Notes: a model not told the origin generated them from the letters alone. Shown: positions 44,798 through 52,919, numbered from the stretch's first letter. The stretch: 64,000 bases of DNA from Benincasa hispida (GCF_009727055.1 NC_052351.1:57356379-57420378), one strand, 5' to 3'. Translations and numbers: made by a program.

Positions 44798-47241
44798 ATG
44801 TATATCTGCGTGTGTGTGTGTATATCTCGTACACAAACCAAGCTTTCCTGAAGAAAAATGAAATAATACAAGAGCATGCTAAAAAACAAAGAAAAAACAG
44901 TCTTAACAAAAGGACTCCAAAACAGTTATAGGAAATGACTCCAATCCAAAAGACAAGACTAATATCATAGTAACAAAAAGACCTGCTGACCAAGGCCCAA
45001 AGGGAGCCATTAAACCTAGACATCTCACAAACTACCTCACCCGATCTCTCAAACTCTTCAAGTATTCTATTATTCCTTTTCCAATCAAATATCCAACAAC
45101 ATAGCAAGAAAGCTACCTTGCCATAAGATTTTTCCCTTAGGGAGTGGCCAAAAGCACCTCCTCCGAAAACTAACAACAAACCCTACCCTGAGCACCACAC
45201 AAGCCAAGTGAGGTTCTCCAACAATCCCAAAGAAACTGAGCAAACTGCAATCCCACAACAAATGATTGAGGTCCTCCTCATGCCTCCTGCAAAGAATGCA
45301 TCACTGCATAAACAAAACAAAGGAAGAATACCTTCGGACATGCTCCAAGGTATTCACTCTCCTGTGCAAAACCTGCCTGCTGCAAAAATCTTAATCTTCT
45401 TTGAAATTTTAACCTACCAGTGAGGAGAAAATAGAGGCTTCGAGTGAGGGAGAAGGGGCCACGAGAACCCTCTAGAAGGATCAGTAGACGACAACCAAAC
45501 ATCCCTTCTACCTGGACACACCTAGAAGTCTCACACAATGGATAGAAGACCCAAAAGGAAGGATCGGGGGTCGACAAAACCAAGGCCATGGAATGTAACC
45601 TTTTGTTCAAAACATAAATAAACGTGAAAGCATAACACAGGAAGGTTTCCTCTGGATTTCGATATCGAAGGCCTTTTGTCAAAGGCACACACAAAAATCC
45701 CTAGAAAGACATTTCTCTATTCCCTCTCAATCTCATCTTATCTTCTATGTCGTGGGAGATGGTAAGGAGACGTATTTTTGGGAGGACCACTGGATGGGGG
45801 ATAGACCCCTCTCAGCTGCGTTTCCTAGGTTGTATCATTTGTCTTCTTTTAAAAATTGCTTTGTTTCAGACTTCTTGGTTTGGTCAGAAAATTCTATCTC
45901 TTTCTCCTTTGGGTTTCGTAGTCTTTGACTAATAGAGAAACGACTGAGGTGGCTTCTCTTCTTTCATTGATTGAGGGTTTTTATTTCAAGATCGGGAGGA
46001 GGGATGTATTGTGTGGAGTCCTGACTCGCTTGTCGGTTTCTCTTGTAAGTCGTTTTTCAGGATTTTGTTGGATCCTTCCCCCTCTGTTGAGTCGACCTTT
46101 GACGTCTTGTGGAGGATTAAGATTCCAAAGAAGGTTAAGTTCGTTGCCTGGCAGGTTCTGCTTGGTCGTGTAAACTTTGGATAGAATTTCGAGAAAGAAG
46201 TCTTCGTTAATGAGTCCTTTCTGTTGCATTATATGTCGAAAGGTGAAGAAAAGTCTGGATCACCTTCTTTGGGAGTGTCAATTCGCGAGATCCATCTAGA
46301 ATCGTCTTTTGTAGGAGTTTGATATCTCGATTGCTCGTCAGAGTGATGTTCGATTGACGATTGGGGAGTTCCTTCTCCATCCGCCTTTCCGTGAGAAAGG
46401 TTGATTTCTTTGGTCTGTTGGGGTGTGTGCTTTATTGTGGGATCTTTGAGGGGAAAGGAACAATAAAGTGTTCAGGAAAGTGGAGAGGGGCCATACTGAA
46501 GTTTGGTCTTTGGTGAGATTTCATGTTTCTCTTTGGACTTCAATTTCAAAGTCCTTTTGTAATTACTCTCTAGGCATTTTCTCCGTGGAAACCCTTTCTT
46601 TAGTGGGGTTCTTGTGGGCTTGGTTTTTTGTATGCCCTTGTATTCTTTCATTTTTTTTCTCAATGAAAGTCATCGTTTCAATATATATAAAAATAAATAA
46701 ATAAATAAACAAAACCTCCCAAGAAGAAATTCCTCGACACTTCCTCGATGAAGTTACCATGACCAGAATCCTAGAAATCAACAAGTAGTAGTCAGGAATC
46801 CCTCTCCCAACACGAAATGGATGTGTAAGTTTTCCTCCTTTAGATATATAGATAGATAGAGAGAGAGAGAGAGAGACTCTTTTCCAAGAAGACGATCTCT
46901 TTTGAACTTTAACCAAGACAAGGTTCCAAAAATCCAAACTCCTTAATCCAAAAAGTAAATTAAGGAATTTGTTTCATTGGCCTATAAATTCATGCCATTC
47001 GATCTCTTTTTTTTTCTTTAACTGCTATGTCATCCGATCTCACAAGTAAGTTCCTCTGGGTAACGGCTAAACTATTTATGAAGGTCTAAAACTTTGTTAG
47101 CATCCATTCCTACAACTCATATCCAGTTCTCTAGGATCTATTGGGTTGCAAGGAAAAAATGCAGAATAATGAGCAATTTAGAAACCAGCTTACCAGTTGA
47201 ATATCTTGACGTGAGATCCTTCTCACAGTTCCAGTTGACAT
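22652..47241 (-). CDS. Plant protein 1589 of unknown function family (TIGR01589/PF09713 domain), six coding exons
   Basis: Joining 47,241-47,194, 44,161-44,056, 25,686-25,504, 23,581-23,117, 22,883-22,797 and 22,713-22,652 on the minus strand gives an uninterrupted 316-codon frame with GT..AG at every border. Residues about 15-85 carry the conserved block: LIERCLQL, KEVVEALL, VWQKLEEENQEFFNAYY, then a FNRLLEQQ helix. The remainder is Ser/Asn-rich and probably disordered, with a conserved-looking NFSLSDLTADFSQ segment near 250-265 and an ESLSYEDF tail. Family function is not established. From memory, short Arabidopsis members have been linked to light-dependent control of photosynthesis genes, so a nuclear regulatory role is only a suggestion. 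The start is the first ATG of exon 2 of the transcript. Two introns are swollen by transposons. A damaged second copy of coding exon 3 lies at 32,278-32,457. Confidence 0.85.
22797..22883 (-). CDS. Coding exon 5 of the protein-1589-family gene
   Basis: 87 bases between acceptor gaactgccag and donor cttg|gtaatg, phase 1 at both ends. It encodes MLETYARCPFLPTEADN and a DTCENGDRL segment, residues about 269-296. The 83-bp intron to exon 6 and the 233-bp intron from exon 4 are of normal size and free of repeats. Confidence 0.8.
23117..23581 (-). CDS. Coding exon 4 (largest) of the protein-1589-family gene
   Basis: 465 bases between acceptor tttgaacag and donor ggttcag|gtattt, phase 1 at both ends. 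It encodes residues about 114-267, a low-complexity Ser/Asn/Gly-rich region that ends in the NFSLSDLTADFSQ block. The frame continues upstream of the first ATG (23,540) to the acceptor, so an ATG-started reading would miss 13 residues. Confidence 0.85.
25504..25686 (-). CDS. Coding exon 3 of the protein-1589-family gene (intact copy)
   Basis: 183 bases between acceptor cttctcttccag and donor ccta|gtaagg. It encodes the core of the family domain: WQKLEEENQEFFNAYY, LRLMVKSQI, then FNRLLEQQARMMHQIHP. The exon lies in copy 1 of the 6.8-kb duplication (24,633-31,408). Confidence 0.88.
25780..26660 (+). other. Unidentified retro-sequence with poly(A)-like 3' end
   Basis: The region ends with 'accaataaaatgtttg' and an A-rich aaaaataaataaat tail (about 26,616-26,650), which suggests a reverse-transcribed insert. 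A weak match to the Copia RNase H 'DNxAxI' motif can be read at about 25,960, but the frame is broken and I do not trust it. It is repeated at 32,540-33,425 by the duplication. The opposing open frames at 26,082-26,468 and 26,474-26,659 look accidental. Confidence 0.3.
26870..27115 (+). mobile_element. LINE 3'-end fragment
   Basis: Translation gives scraps such as SLWASIHK and SFWIGVLDS, matching in style the LINE end at 46,500-46,680 (SLWTSISKSFCNY). It ends 'ccattttttttcaatgaaagc' followed by an A-rich taaaataaaa tail. Only the tail of the reverse-transcriptase frame is present. It is repeated at 33,640-33,890. Confidence 0.55.
27795..28450 (-). mobile_element. LINE-like 3' region, minus strand
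   Basis: On the minus strand the sequence runs to 'catcaatgaaatgtttcttg' and an A-rich end at about 27,795. A short peptide frame (HMGGNWYDYEHSSLVG...) ends with a stop at 28,291. Its protein family is unknown to me. It is repeated at 34,560-35,210. The opposed orientation to 26,870-27,115 suggests two separate insertions. Confidence 0.35.
28450..29078 (+). mobile_element. Gypsy-type LTR/leader remnant, left half
   Basis: 'cactaccggatcaatcgatt', 'aaatagcccaacggtctctt' and 'ctgcatttttatcttgtc' resemble Gypsy LTR 3'-end and leader sequence. The right half ('ggctcccagtggttcgaccc') is found at 42,779-42,798 after the nested insertions. A long C run (about 29,029-29,048) interrupts it and is of unequal length in copy 2 (about 35,802-35,826). 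The short open frame at 29,013-29,201 is an artefact of the C run. Confidence 0.4.
29307..29524 (+). repeat. Copia 5' LTR (copy 1)
   Basis: 218 bp, TGTTGAAATACG...TTTCAATA. It ends in TA where Copia LTRs usually end in CA. The primer site TGGTATTAGAGC follows immediately at 29,525-29,536, one base off the usual TGGTATCAGAGC. The duplicated counterpart is at about 36,090-36,304. Confidence 0.85.
30366..31223 (+). pseudogene. Copia gag (copy 1), UBN2-type domain plus CCHC zinc knuckle
   Basis: The frame from about 30,366 encodes KLNGQNYFSWSQTIKIVL, TARDTWDAV and LAGLHPKFDTVRSRILGQ, typical of Copia gag. A zinc knuckle C-x2-C-x4-H-x4-C is at 31,056-31,097 (CEHCKKQWHTKDQC). The frame is broken by TAA at 30,621-30,623 after TWDAV, and copy 2 shares this. 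A separate Ser/Pro-rich leader frame runs 29,491-30,138. The product would normally form the particle shell. Confidence 0.8.
31220..31411 (+). pseudogene. Copia protease start (copy 1), cut at the duplication junction
   Basis: The aspartic-protease motif DSGATDH is encoded at 31,328-31,348. The frame runs on to GNERI, then at 31,409 jumps into intron sequence of the host gene. The intact continuation is in copy 2 (motif at 38,115-38,135), which leads into the rest of the polyprotein. Confidence 0.8.
32278..32457 (-). pseudogene. Duplicated, frame-broken copy of coding exon 3
   Basis: This is the counterpart of 25,504-25,686 in copy 2 of the duplication. It keeps both splice signals (ttccag and cta|gtaagg) but is 180 bases long. 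Several single-base gains and losses, starting with a lost C in the AAGCTT of the WQKLEEE region, destroy the reading frame. If really present it would have to be skipped for the gene to work. It is more likely an assembly error. Confidence 0.8.
36090..38195 (+). pseudogene. Copia 5' LTR, gag and protease start (copy 2)
   Basis: Repeats 29,307-31,408. LTR at about 36,090-36,304, gag from about 37,147, shared TAA after TWDAV, and protease motif DSGATDH at 38,115-38,135. Extra single-base indels break gag into several frames, for example around 37,165, 37,277 and 37,565. This copy is continuous with the downstream pol sequence. Confidence 0.8.
38796..38820. other. 25-base N gap flanked by a ~600-bp repeated sequence
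   Basis: The bases after the gap (38,821-39,420) repeat those from 38,196 to 38,795 with small indels. The same piece of integrase is therefore present twice on the two sides of a contig join. Confidence 0.95.
39432..39623. repeat. 97-bp tandem duplication within Copia integrase
   Basis: The segment from ctgataagtccgaggttc to gtgacaat occurs at 39,432-39,528 and again at 39,529-39,623, differing by small indels. It duplicates a stretch before the catalytic SDNG motif and would not be tolerated in a working integrase. Confidence 0.9.
39860..40934 (+). pseudogene. Copia integrase tail to reverse transcriptase, RT core deleted
   Basis: After the integrase, linker sequence with repeated 'PSPNIPE' units (40,198-40,260) leads to the RT start: ALRKETRSCPKYPLH, SPGFKAFTTQLDAL, VPEWKAAVMEEMKALE up to TWELVAL near 40,815. 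The next 13 codons read KTAFYLSHTRLDISYVVSVV, a segment that normally comes some 250 residues later. The catalytic RT core is therefore missing. The frame is intact at 40,504-40,815 but cannot give an active enzyme. Confidence 0.75.
40935..41653. other. 719-base N gap inside Copia RT/RNase H
   Basis: The gap separates '...EAVY'-like codons on the left from LRYLKSTPGKG on the right. In Copia elements these are almost adjacent (VYRILRYLK), so the true gap may be near zero. The long open frames that run through the Ns (40,797-41,903, 40,859-41,755, 40,913-41,707) mean nothing. Confidence 0.9.
41654..42198 (+). pseudogene. Copia RNase H, two in-frame nonsense codons
   Basis: Encodes LRYLKSTPGKGLVF, DWAGSMTDRKSISGYC, SRSSAEAKYRAM-type and YCDNKAAISIANNPV blocks, then DVLTKGLSRQTFE and IYAPT before the polypurine tract. 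TAG at 41,901-41,903 (expected Trp) and TAA at 42,003-42,005 (expected Gln) interrupt it in the same frame. Both fit single C-to-T or G-to-A changes. Confidence 0.85.
42205..42422 (+). repeat. Copia 3' LTR
   Basis: Same length and ends as the 5' LTR (218 bp). Few differences are visible, for example aataagtcat versus aagaagtcct, so the insertion is fairly recent. ACTAT follows at 42,423-42,427. Confidence 0.85.
43387..43640 (+). mobile_element. tRNA-derived SINE
   Basis: The head reads gagcatagctcaattggtta (A-box-like TAGCTCAATTGG at about 43,393-43,404) and a B-box-like ggtttaaatttcc at about 43,437-43,449. Spacing fits an RNA polymerase III promoter of a tRNA-like SINE. Stem pairing is too poor for a functional tRNA. 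Two copies of an 'attgataaa...ataacccat' phrase flank the region (about 42,952 and 43,638). The element lies in the large intron of the host gene. Confidence 0.5.
44056..44161 (-). CDS. Coding exon 2 of the protein-1589-family gene
   Basis: 106 bases between acceptor ttatattttag and donor acatg|gtaatc. Phase 0 in and phase 1 out join exactly to exon 1 and exon 3. It encodes VRSLIERCLQLDMSRKEVV and a KIDPSFTEH segment, the amino half of the family domain (residues 17-51). It is separated from exon 3 by 18,369 bases of transposon-filled intron. Confidence 0.85.
44760..45730 (-). mobile_element. LINE 3'-end fragment with zf-RVT region, minus strand
   Basis: On the minus strand, phrases such as KISKKIKIFAAGRF, CILCRRHEEDLNHLLWDC and NRILEEFERSGEVV match the C-terminal zinc-finger part of plant LINE reverse transcriptases, across several frames. 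It ends in an AT/GT microsatellite (44,757-44,826) where the A-rich tail would be. Frames are broken. It lies in the intron between coding exons 1 and 2. Confidence 0.65.
45735..46715 (+). mobile_element. LINE 3'-end fragment with zf-RVT region, plus strand
   Basis: Plus-strand translation gives FWEDHWMGDRPLS, FDVLWRIKIPKKVKFVAWQ and VWSLVRFHVSLWTSISKSFC, the C-terminal part of a plant LINE reverse transcriptase. It ends ttttctcaatgaaagtcatc plus an aaataaataaataaa tail at about 46,690-46,710. Frameshifts and stops are frequent. It is divergent from the neighbouring minus-strand LINE (44,760-45,730), back to back. Confidence 0.7.
46845..46877. repeat. GATA/GA microsatellite
   Basis: A run of gata units followed by (ga)n in the intron between coding exons 1 and 2. 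Simple sequence with no further meaning visible. Confidence 0.8.
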
Positions 47242-47323
47242 ATTTCCAAGTCCAAAGCATACGAATTGAATTACAATCAACTGGCAAAGCTTAACCGCCT
47301 TGATTATTCCACCCCAGCATCTA
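47194..47323 (-). CDS. Transcript exon 2: end of 5' UTR plus coding exon 1
   Basis: The acceptor ggttgttcag ends at 47,324 and the donor caactg|gtaagc starts at 47,193. ATG at 47,239-47,241 opens a 16-codon piece (MSTGTVRRISRQDIQL) that joins in phase 0 to exon 2. Only 47,194-47,241 is coding; 47,242-47,323 is 5' UTR. Confidence 0.75.
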
Positions 47324-48381
47324 CTGAACAACCAAAAAAAAAAAAACTATGAATCTAACGGCAAACAAATAAGAAATAGAACAATATATACATCATAAGG
47401 AAGTCAGCCAAGAAAGCTTTATTTGTAGGAACTTTTCTGTTTCGACCCTTTTTATGGAAGTCTTGTTTCCCAATGAGGGAGGAAAAACCACCATTCCAAT
47501 TTTAAGCCCTCTCTTTTAGTTTTTATTAGAAAACATAAAACTACTTGTATTCCATATACCAAATGCAAGAAAATTGACTAGAGCACTGAGCACACGATTG
47601 AAAATCACAATTAAAGCAATTCGGCACCAGAAAAAGATTGTGGCAACTTGCACGCAGTTCGAATTACTCACCAACACCATTTATACTTTAAATGGAGATA
47701 CCATGTGAATTTAGAAGACCCCTTTAAATCACAATGATAGCTATTGATTTAGTAGTAAAAAACATCCTCAAGTACAAAAAAAGACTGATCTGCGGGTAAA
47801 ACACTTAAGTCAAAGAAGTGAATTGAAATAAATTGTACCAAAGCTGCATCCTACTCAAATCATAATCAGTATCCTAAGGTGAAAATGAAAGCAGACTTTT
47901 ATTTTTACAAATAAAGATCCCAATCCCAAATAGATATGCAACTTAAAACAAAACAAGTAGCAAGAAAGCGACGGAAACTAGGTCAGGTCAGAACAACAGC
48001 TCAAACAAACCACATAAACATTAAAAATTATAACCTAATTTTAACATTTAAAGTAACAATCAGCCCTCAACACCAATCCAGCTAACAATTCAAAATCAAT
48101 CACACCGAACAATAACACATTACAAACTAAGGAACACCAACGGAAAGATCGTGCGACAAGGAGTCAAATTCATTCAATCTCAATTCCCAAACAAACAAGA
48201 CGATCTTCGGAACAAAATGAAAAACAATTAAAAACCCACCACTAGCAAGCTTTCTGTTTCTTCTCTCTCACCAATCTCAAAAGCATATATGAAGTGAAGA
48301 GAATCAAAATTCAAAGAATCGAAACACCAAACCGGGAAAAGGGAAAGTAGAGAGAATAGAAGCAAAATTCATGGATCTTAC
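47324..48381 (-). other. 5' UTR intron of the host gene
   Basis: Donor GTG|GTAAGA and acceptor gttgttcag frame 1,058 bases of A-rich sequence without transposon landmarks. Plant 5' UTR introns of this size often raise expression, but nothing here shows that directly. Confidence 0.45.
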
Positions 48382-48500
48382 CACCTACTAAGCCGATTCC
48401 AAGAGAAGTGGAGATCTTCACTGCGACAAAATGGGAAATTTTATCAGTCTAGAGAGAGAGAGAGGGAGGTGAAAGCAGGAATTTTCGCTTTACATCGTGG
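48382..48500 (-). promoter_or_regulatory. Probable 5' UTR exon 1 and transcription start region of the host gene
   Basis: On the minus strand a CT-rich leader (a ctctctctctct run at about 48,452-48,465) is followed by 'gtcgcagtgaagatctcc' and a donor GTG|GTAAGA at 48,381. CT-rich leaders near the start are common in plants. A weak TATA-like gtataag lies near 48,570. The 1,058-bp intron to 47,323 shows no repeats apart from short A-runs. The start site itself is a guess. Confidence 0.5.
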
Positions 48501-48649
48501 AATGGGAAAGAGAGAGAACATCGTCCGACCAACAACTGTGCAAGAATTTTTTCCGGCTTCATAGTACTTATACCAGTGGTAATTTTGTAATTTCGTTAAA
48601 CTGTATTTTATTTATTTTTTGTTTATTTGTTTGTTTCCTTTTTATCGGG

Positions 48650-49280
48650 TTAAAATATCATTACGGTCCTTATATTTTAAAGTTTGTTTAACTTTAGTCT
48701 ATATATTTTCATGGCCAATTTTAATCTCCATACTTTCAAAAAATCTTGACTCTAGTCCCTCAAAGTTGAGTTTTACTTAAATTGATTAAATAAATAATTT
48801 TTATACAAAGAAATGCAACATATGTTGAATGAAAAATTTTGGATCAATCATAAATTGTCACATAATTACAAAAACACAAATTATTAGATTTAAGACTAAC
48901 TAAAAGTCAAAATATATCCCGAATTGAAATTGAAGACAAAAACGGATAGATCCTCATGATGCCACGTATTTTCATCTTGATCGTTGGATCAAATTAATTA
49001 TTTTGGTCAAATTAAGTGCTAATATTTCAGCTTAGGTCCAATTTAACCTAAAATTAGGCTTAATTTGGCCCAAAGACCAACCATGCCTAAATCCAATAAT
49101 TTGAGCCCAAGGACCAAGTCAATGGACCAACCAAGCCTAAGTCCATAAAGCCCACATGAGAGTTCTCCTTCATTTGAAGGATTCAAAAAGTTTAGACTCC
49201 AAAGAGGTTAAAGAGAATTCTTCCAACAATCAGAAGACTCCCTAACTCTTGAAATTGAACATTACTTGAAGATACAAGCC
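48650..49280. repeat. Dispersed-repeat sequence between host gene and MULE
   Basis: 48,650-48,790 resembles the 'ggtccttatattttaaag' repeat also seen near 19,700. 48,950-49,250 has 'ggcttaatttggcccaaag' and 'caaccaagcctaagtccata' phrases of LTR style. No gene seen. Confidence 0.4.
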
Positions 49281-49737
49281 TTTTGGGAAATTTGTACGGA
49301 TGACCTAATTTTTGGGTCCAAAATGTCAAATGACCCATTTTTAAAAAATAATGTCAATTGACCCTCTACTCACCTCATCACGGGATGAGATTACAAAAAT
49401 GCCCATCTAGTCTATACGAGTGTGCTCAAACTCAATGGTCATCCCACTCCGCTCAAAATTATCGTGCAAGTGTCGTTCAATCTCGCTCTACAAAACTATC
49501 GTCCATCTACTGCCGTAATCGAAGTTCTCTACTGGGTTAGTGAATTTAATTTTTGTCTTCCATGTTGTGTTGTGTCTATTTAGGTTGGTTTCGTTTGATC
49601 GGTCGTCACGTTCATAACTGGTTTTGGGGTTTAATCGGTCTCGTCTGTTTTTTATTTTGGGTTTCGATGTGTTCTGCATTGGTTGAGGATGAAGAAGATG
49701 TAGTTAGAGTCAGACATGATAGTGGACGAGTTTTGTG

Positions 49738-49862
49738 AGAGCGAGATGGGATAGAGCGATTCGAGCGAAAACGAGATGGGCTAGAGCGAGACGAGTGAAA
49801 GCGAGATGGGCTAGATCAAGATGAGCGAAAGTGAGATGGGCGAGAGCGAGATTAGCGAGACT
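49738..49862. repeat. 'gagcgagatgggc' short tandem repeat, left block
   Basis: Variants of gagcgagatgggctagagcg recur with a period of roughly 12-30 bases. The same words form blocks at 54,098-54,215 and 54,345-54,425, on the other side of the Ulp1 gene and in the same orientation. Their placement suggests a MULE-specific subterminal or spacer repeat. Confidence 0.65.
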
Positions 49863-50991
49863 TTAACAGTATGTTTTGTTAGTGATTTTTTAGTACGAAC
49901 CTGTTAACTGATAAATTGAATGTTCATACAATGCAGGAGTAATTTAAGATGTCAAAATCTTTTAAAATTCGTGAAGTTGATAGGTTTCCCGGGTAAGTAA
50001 CTTGTTTGGCCCATGTTGCCAATCCCAACAAGATTGTAAAGCAGAAGCTTACCGGAAGGCAGTTAGAAAAGTTCAAGAAAAAAGTTTTTGGTCGCATTTT
50101 AAACATTGAACTTGTATTCAATAGCCCACTAATCCACCATATATTATTGAGGGAAGTGAAGAAGTGAGGAATTGACTCAATTAGTTTCTTTGTCAGAGGA
50201 AAGGTCGTCACATTTTTGAAGGATGACTTTTTATTGATCAATGGTTTATGGCAGTCTCCTACGTGAGTTGGACGGAGTGAGGAGTCCTCACAAGAACTTT
50301 TACGAGGTACTTTGGTAGTCAGTCGACCTCAGACGCATTCCACTTGAATTTGTTTGAAGAAGAATACAAAAAATTGGTATTTGAAAATGACGATGATGCT
50401 GTGAAAATTACCCTAGTAACACAGAGGTTGCAATGATGGGTAAAAACAAGCAAAAGAATGTTGTAGATCATACTCTATTTGACGATGTTGAAGACATAGA
50501 CTACTACAACAATCTTGATTGGAATACAATTATTTGGCAGAGGACACTCGACGCCTTGAAGACCACACTTAACGACAAGGTTGGTTTATACAAGGAGAAG
50601 GTGGGGAGAAATAAAAATTATATTGTGAAGTACTCACTCCATGGATTTCCCCAAGCATTCCAGGTAGATGTTCCTTAACTTAACTTTATCTTTGGTTTAA
50701 CATTAACATAGTTATAAATTTGAGTTGTTTGGATTTAGGTGTGGACGTATGAGATCCTTTCGTCAATATCAGGGAACGTTGCCACTCGAAAGAGCAAGGT
50801 AGCCATTCCTCGTATATTACGGTGGTCATGCTCCCACTCGGTGTCATTTAAAGCACTCGAGAAAGACATTTTTTAGTCTGAAAATGTAAGTGTAATCTAT
50901 GTAGCCACAGTATGTTTATTCGGTAGTTAAATGTACACTAACCATCTTATTGGGTTCCTTAATGCAGACAAAAGTCAAATAGGGTCTTGTC

Positions 50992-51705
50992 ATGTCCGAT
51001 GCTAAGAAGAAGTTTTGGGACACCCCAATTGATAGATGGGTCGTAAGACAAGCACACTCCGACATCGAGAGTTCAAGGAGCTCTAGTAGTTCAAATAGTG
51101 GCAGTAGTTTAGAAGGTGGGGAAGGTGAACAACAGGGTAATTCAGAAGGTGGAGTGAAGGATGACGAATCTGATGAGGACCAAAACATCCACCAGCCTAC
51201 TTACACCTTTAGCGAGGATATGTTTCATGATGTGCTGGTGGGTAACGTACGTCCTGAGTCTGAGGAAGAGTGTTCTGTCCCGGAGGTTTCGGGCCATAAG
51301 AAGGGAGGTAATGTTGATCCTGGTGTATATGCGTACCTGCGAAGCATTGACAGCTCAATATCGAGCTTGGATGCCTGTATATCGAACCTAGAGATGGACA
51401 TGAGAGACATGAAACCACAATTGTCAACTATTTTGTCTCTATTACAGTCTGTGAAGGGTTCCATGGTGTTTGAGGCGACGAGGTCTCCTACTCTACAGAC
51501 AGGCCATGATGCCACTATGTCCCTCATCCCGACTGTACGTAGGTCACCTAGCCCACCTCCACCTAAGTCACCTACACCACCTCCACCTAAGTCACCTACC
51601 CCACCTCCACCTAAGTCACCGATCCCACCTTCACCTCTCAATTCATCTGTACAACTTGATATCACGACCTCTTCTAACACCCTACATCTCGATTCACATG
51701 TATGA
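50992..51705 (+). CDS. Ulp1-MULE gene, Ser/Pro-rich middle exon (open)
   Basis: The longest open piece of the Ulp1-MULE gene. It has an acidic, Ser-rich N-terminal part, then a helical stretch (SIDSSISSLDACISNLEMDM...) that could form a coiled coil, then three PPPPKSPT units. No catalytic domain is in this exon. The exon probably starts at the acceptor at 50,967 and continues past an in-frame TAG at about 50,979, so the ATG at 50,992 may be the only usable start. Part of a pseudogene. Confidence 0.5.
   Translation: MSDAKKKFWDTPIDRWVVRQAHSDIESSRSSSSSNSGSSLEGGEGEQQGNSEGGVKDDESDEDQNIHQPTYTFSEDMFHDVLVGNVRPESEEECSVPEVSGHKKGGNVDPGVYAYLRSIDSSISSLDACISNLEMDMRDMKPQLSTILSLLQSVKGSMVFEATRSPTLQTGHDATMSLIPTVRRSPSPPPPKSPTPPPPKSPTPPPPKSPIPPSPLNSSVQLDITTSSNTLHLDSHV
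51551..51625. repeat. 24-bp coding tandem repeat (PPPPKSPT)
   Basis: The unit ccacctccacctaagtcacc (plus four bases) is repeated three times with one or two changes. It encodes a Pro-rich linker between the coiled-coil-like part and the protease part of the Ulp1-MULE gene. Confidence 0.8.
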
Positions 51706-52385
51706 TCATTATGTGATTCGAAAATTTCTTTCTTCATATTTGTTATTCAACATGTTCAGCATTTTGTTATATTTCTGTAGGTTATGGTCGAGAGTAGAAA
51801 AACAACACGTAAGAGGAAGGTCATTGATAAGTACACACCTTCCGTTGAACCAAAAAAAGAAAATAACAAAAGAGAAGGAAATTAAGGTTCAACATCCTTT
51901 GGATCGTCCAAATATTAAGTACCCTCTCCTTGGGGTACCTACGATACAGTTTAAAGCAACGATCCAATACTCCTTGGAGCATGAGGTTCCAGCTGCTATA
52001 TTGAAAGAAATGGTGAACTGGATTGTCAATAAGAATACGGACAACGAGGTTCGAGAAAATGCAGTTTGGCCATTATCCAAAACCTTTTTCTAGGAGTTGA
52101 CTGAACCAAGTTCATGGGCTGAGTGTGACGTAAGTTTACGATCCTTGTCCTTTTTACCAAGTACATACAGTTATAAACCCTCTCCTAACGTATATCTTGT
52201 TCTAGATGCAGACCCTAAATATCCTATTTGAGTTCATGAAAGATAAATTCTATAGGCGACCAGACATGTGTATGGCTTGCTTCACCATCCTGCCAATTGG
52301 AATAACGGTAACCATTTACTGTACTTTTGAATAGGAATACGTTGGTTGACTATTATGTGTTTTAATATTTCTTTTCTTCGTGTAG

Positions 52386-52919
52386 AGTCACCTAAATTCT
52401 CGAGATGGGGTCTACAAACATATTAAGAATAAGTCGACCTTGGATGCTGCCATAGCATGGGCAGATGAGACGTTACCGGATTATGTCATGGGTAAATTTC
52501 ATGTCAAGTGGTTAGATGTGGACTTCGTATACATGACAACAAACATTTATCAGCATTGGATGTTGATAGCATTCGATCTAAATAGAGGCCGATTGTTCGT
52601 ATTTGATTCACTATCGTCCATGACATCAAAGAAGAAGCTAAAGTCTTTCCTTGAACCGTTGACTTACACCCTACCATCGCTTCTTCACTACTGTGACTTG
52701 AAATGTTGGAAGCTGGACATCGAAACGTCTTATTGGAGGATATCCCGACCTACCTTTATGAATACACAACACGGGTCATTAGATTGTAGAATATTTGTTG
52801 TAAAATTCTTAGAACATTTAGTGACTGGTAGTGCCCCATTTGTAATAACTCAGGATACGATGACTGACTTTAGGATGCAATTGGCATGTCAATTGTGGAC
52901 GAACACTCTATATTATTAA
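52386..52919 (+). pseudogene. Ulp1 catalytic exon with complete His-Asp-Cys triad
   Basis: The exon begins after tgtgtag at 52,385 and stays open to TAA at 52,917-52,919. The motifs are YQHWMLIAFDL with the catalytic His, RLFVFDSL with the Asp, and HGSLDCRIFVVKFLEHL with the nucleophile Cys. The Arg in DCR replaces the small residue normally in DCG, which could impair the oxyanion region. This is the best-preserved part of the MULE cargo gene. Confidence 0.75.

Larger units (their letters stand above)
49949..52919 (+). pseudogene. MULE-borne DUF1985/Ulp1 (C48) cysteine protease gene, multi-exon, broken
   Basis: From ATG at 49,949 the frame shows a DUF1985-like region (VRGKVVTFLKDDFLLINGL; then GLYKEKVGRNKNYIVKYSLHGFP). 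It is broken by TAA at about 49,994, TGA at about 50,165 and another TGA near 50,264. Introns with GT..AG signals follow (about 50,664-50,738 and 50,887-50,967). A Ser-rich exon starts MSDAKKKFWDTPIDRW, contains a coiled-coil-like stretch and a PPPPKSPT repeat, and ends at about 51,702. A frameshift near 51,855 and TAG at 52,091-52,093 follow. Exons 52,206-52,307 and 52,386-52,919 encode the Ulp1 domain with His (52,554), Asp (52,605) and Cys (52,785) in the right order. The usual Gly after Cys is Arg. Active family members cleave SUMO-like proteins; this one is probably dead. Confidence 0.75.

Noticed and set aside
45278..45694. 138-codon minus-strand frame as a separate gene
   Set aside because: It is one of the frames of the broken LINE reverse-transcriptase tail.
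51225..51737. 170-codon minus-strand frame opposite the Ulp1 gene (Gly-rich repeats)
   Set aside because: The antisense shadow of the Pro-rich 24-bp repeat; the plus strand has splice sites and family motifs.
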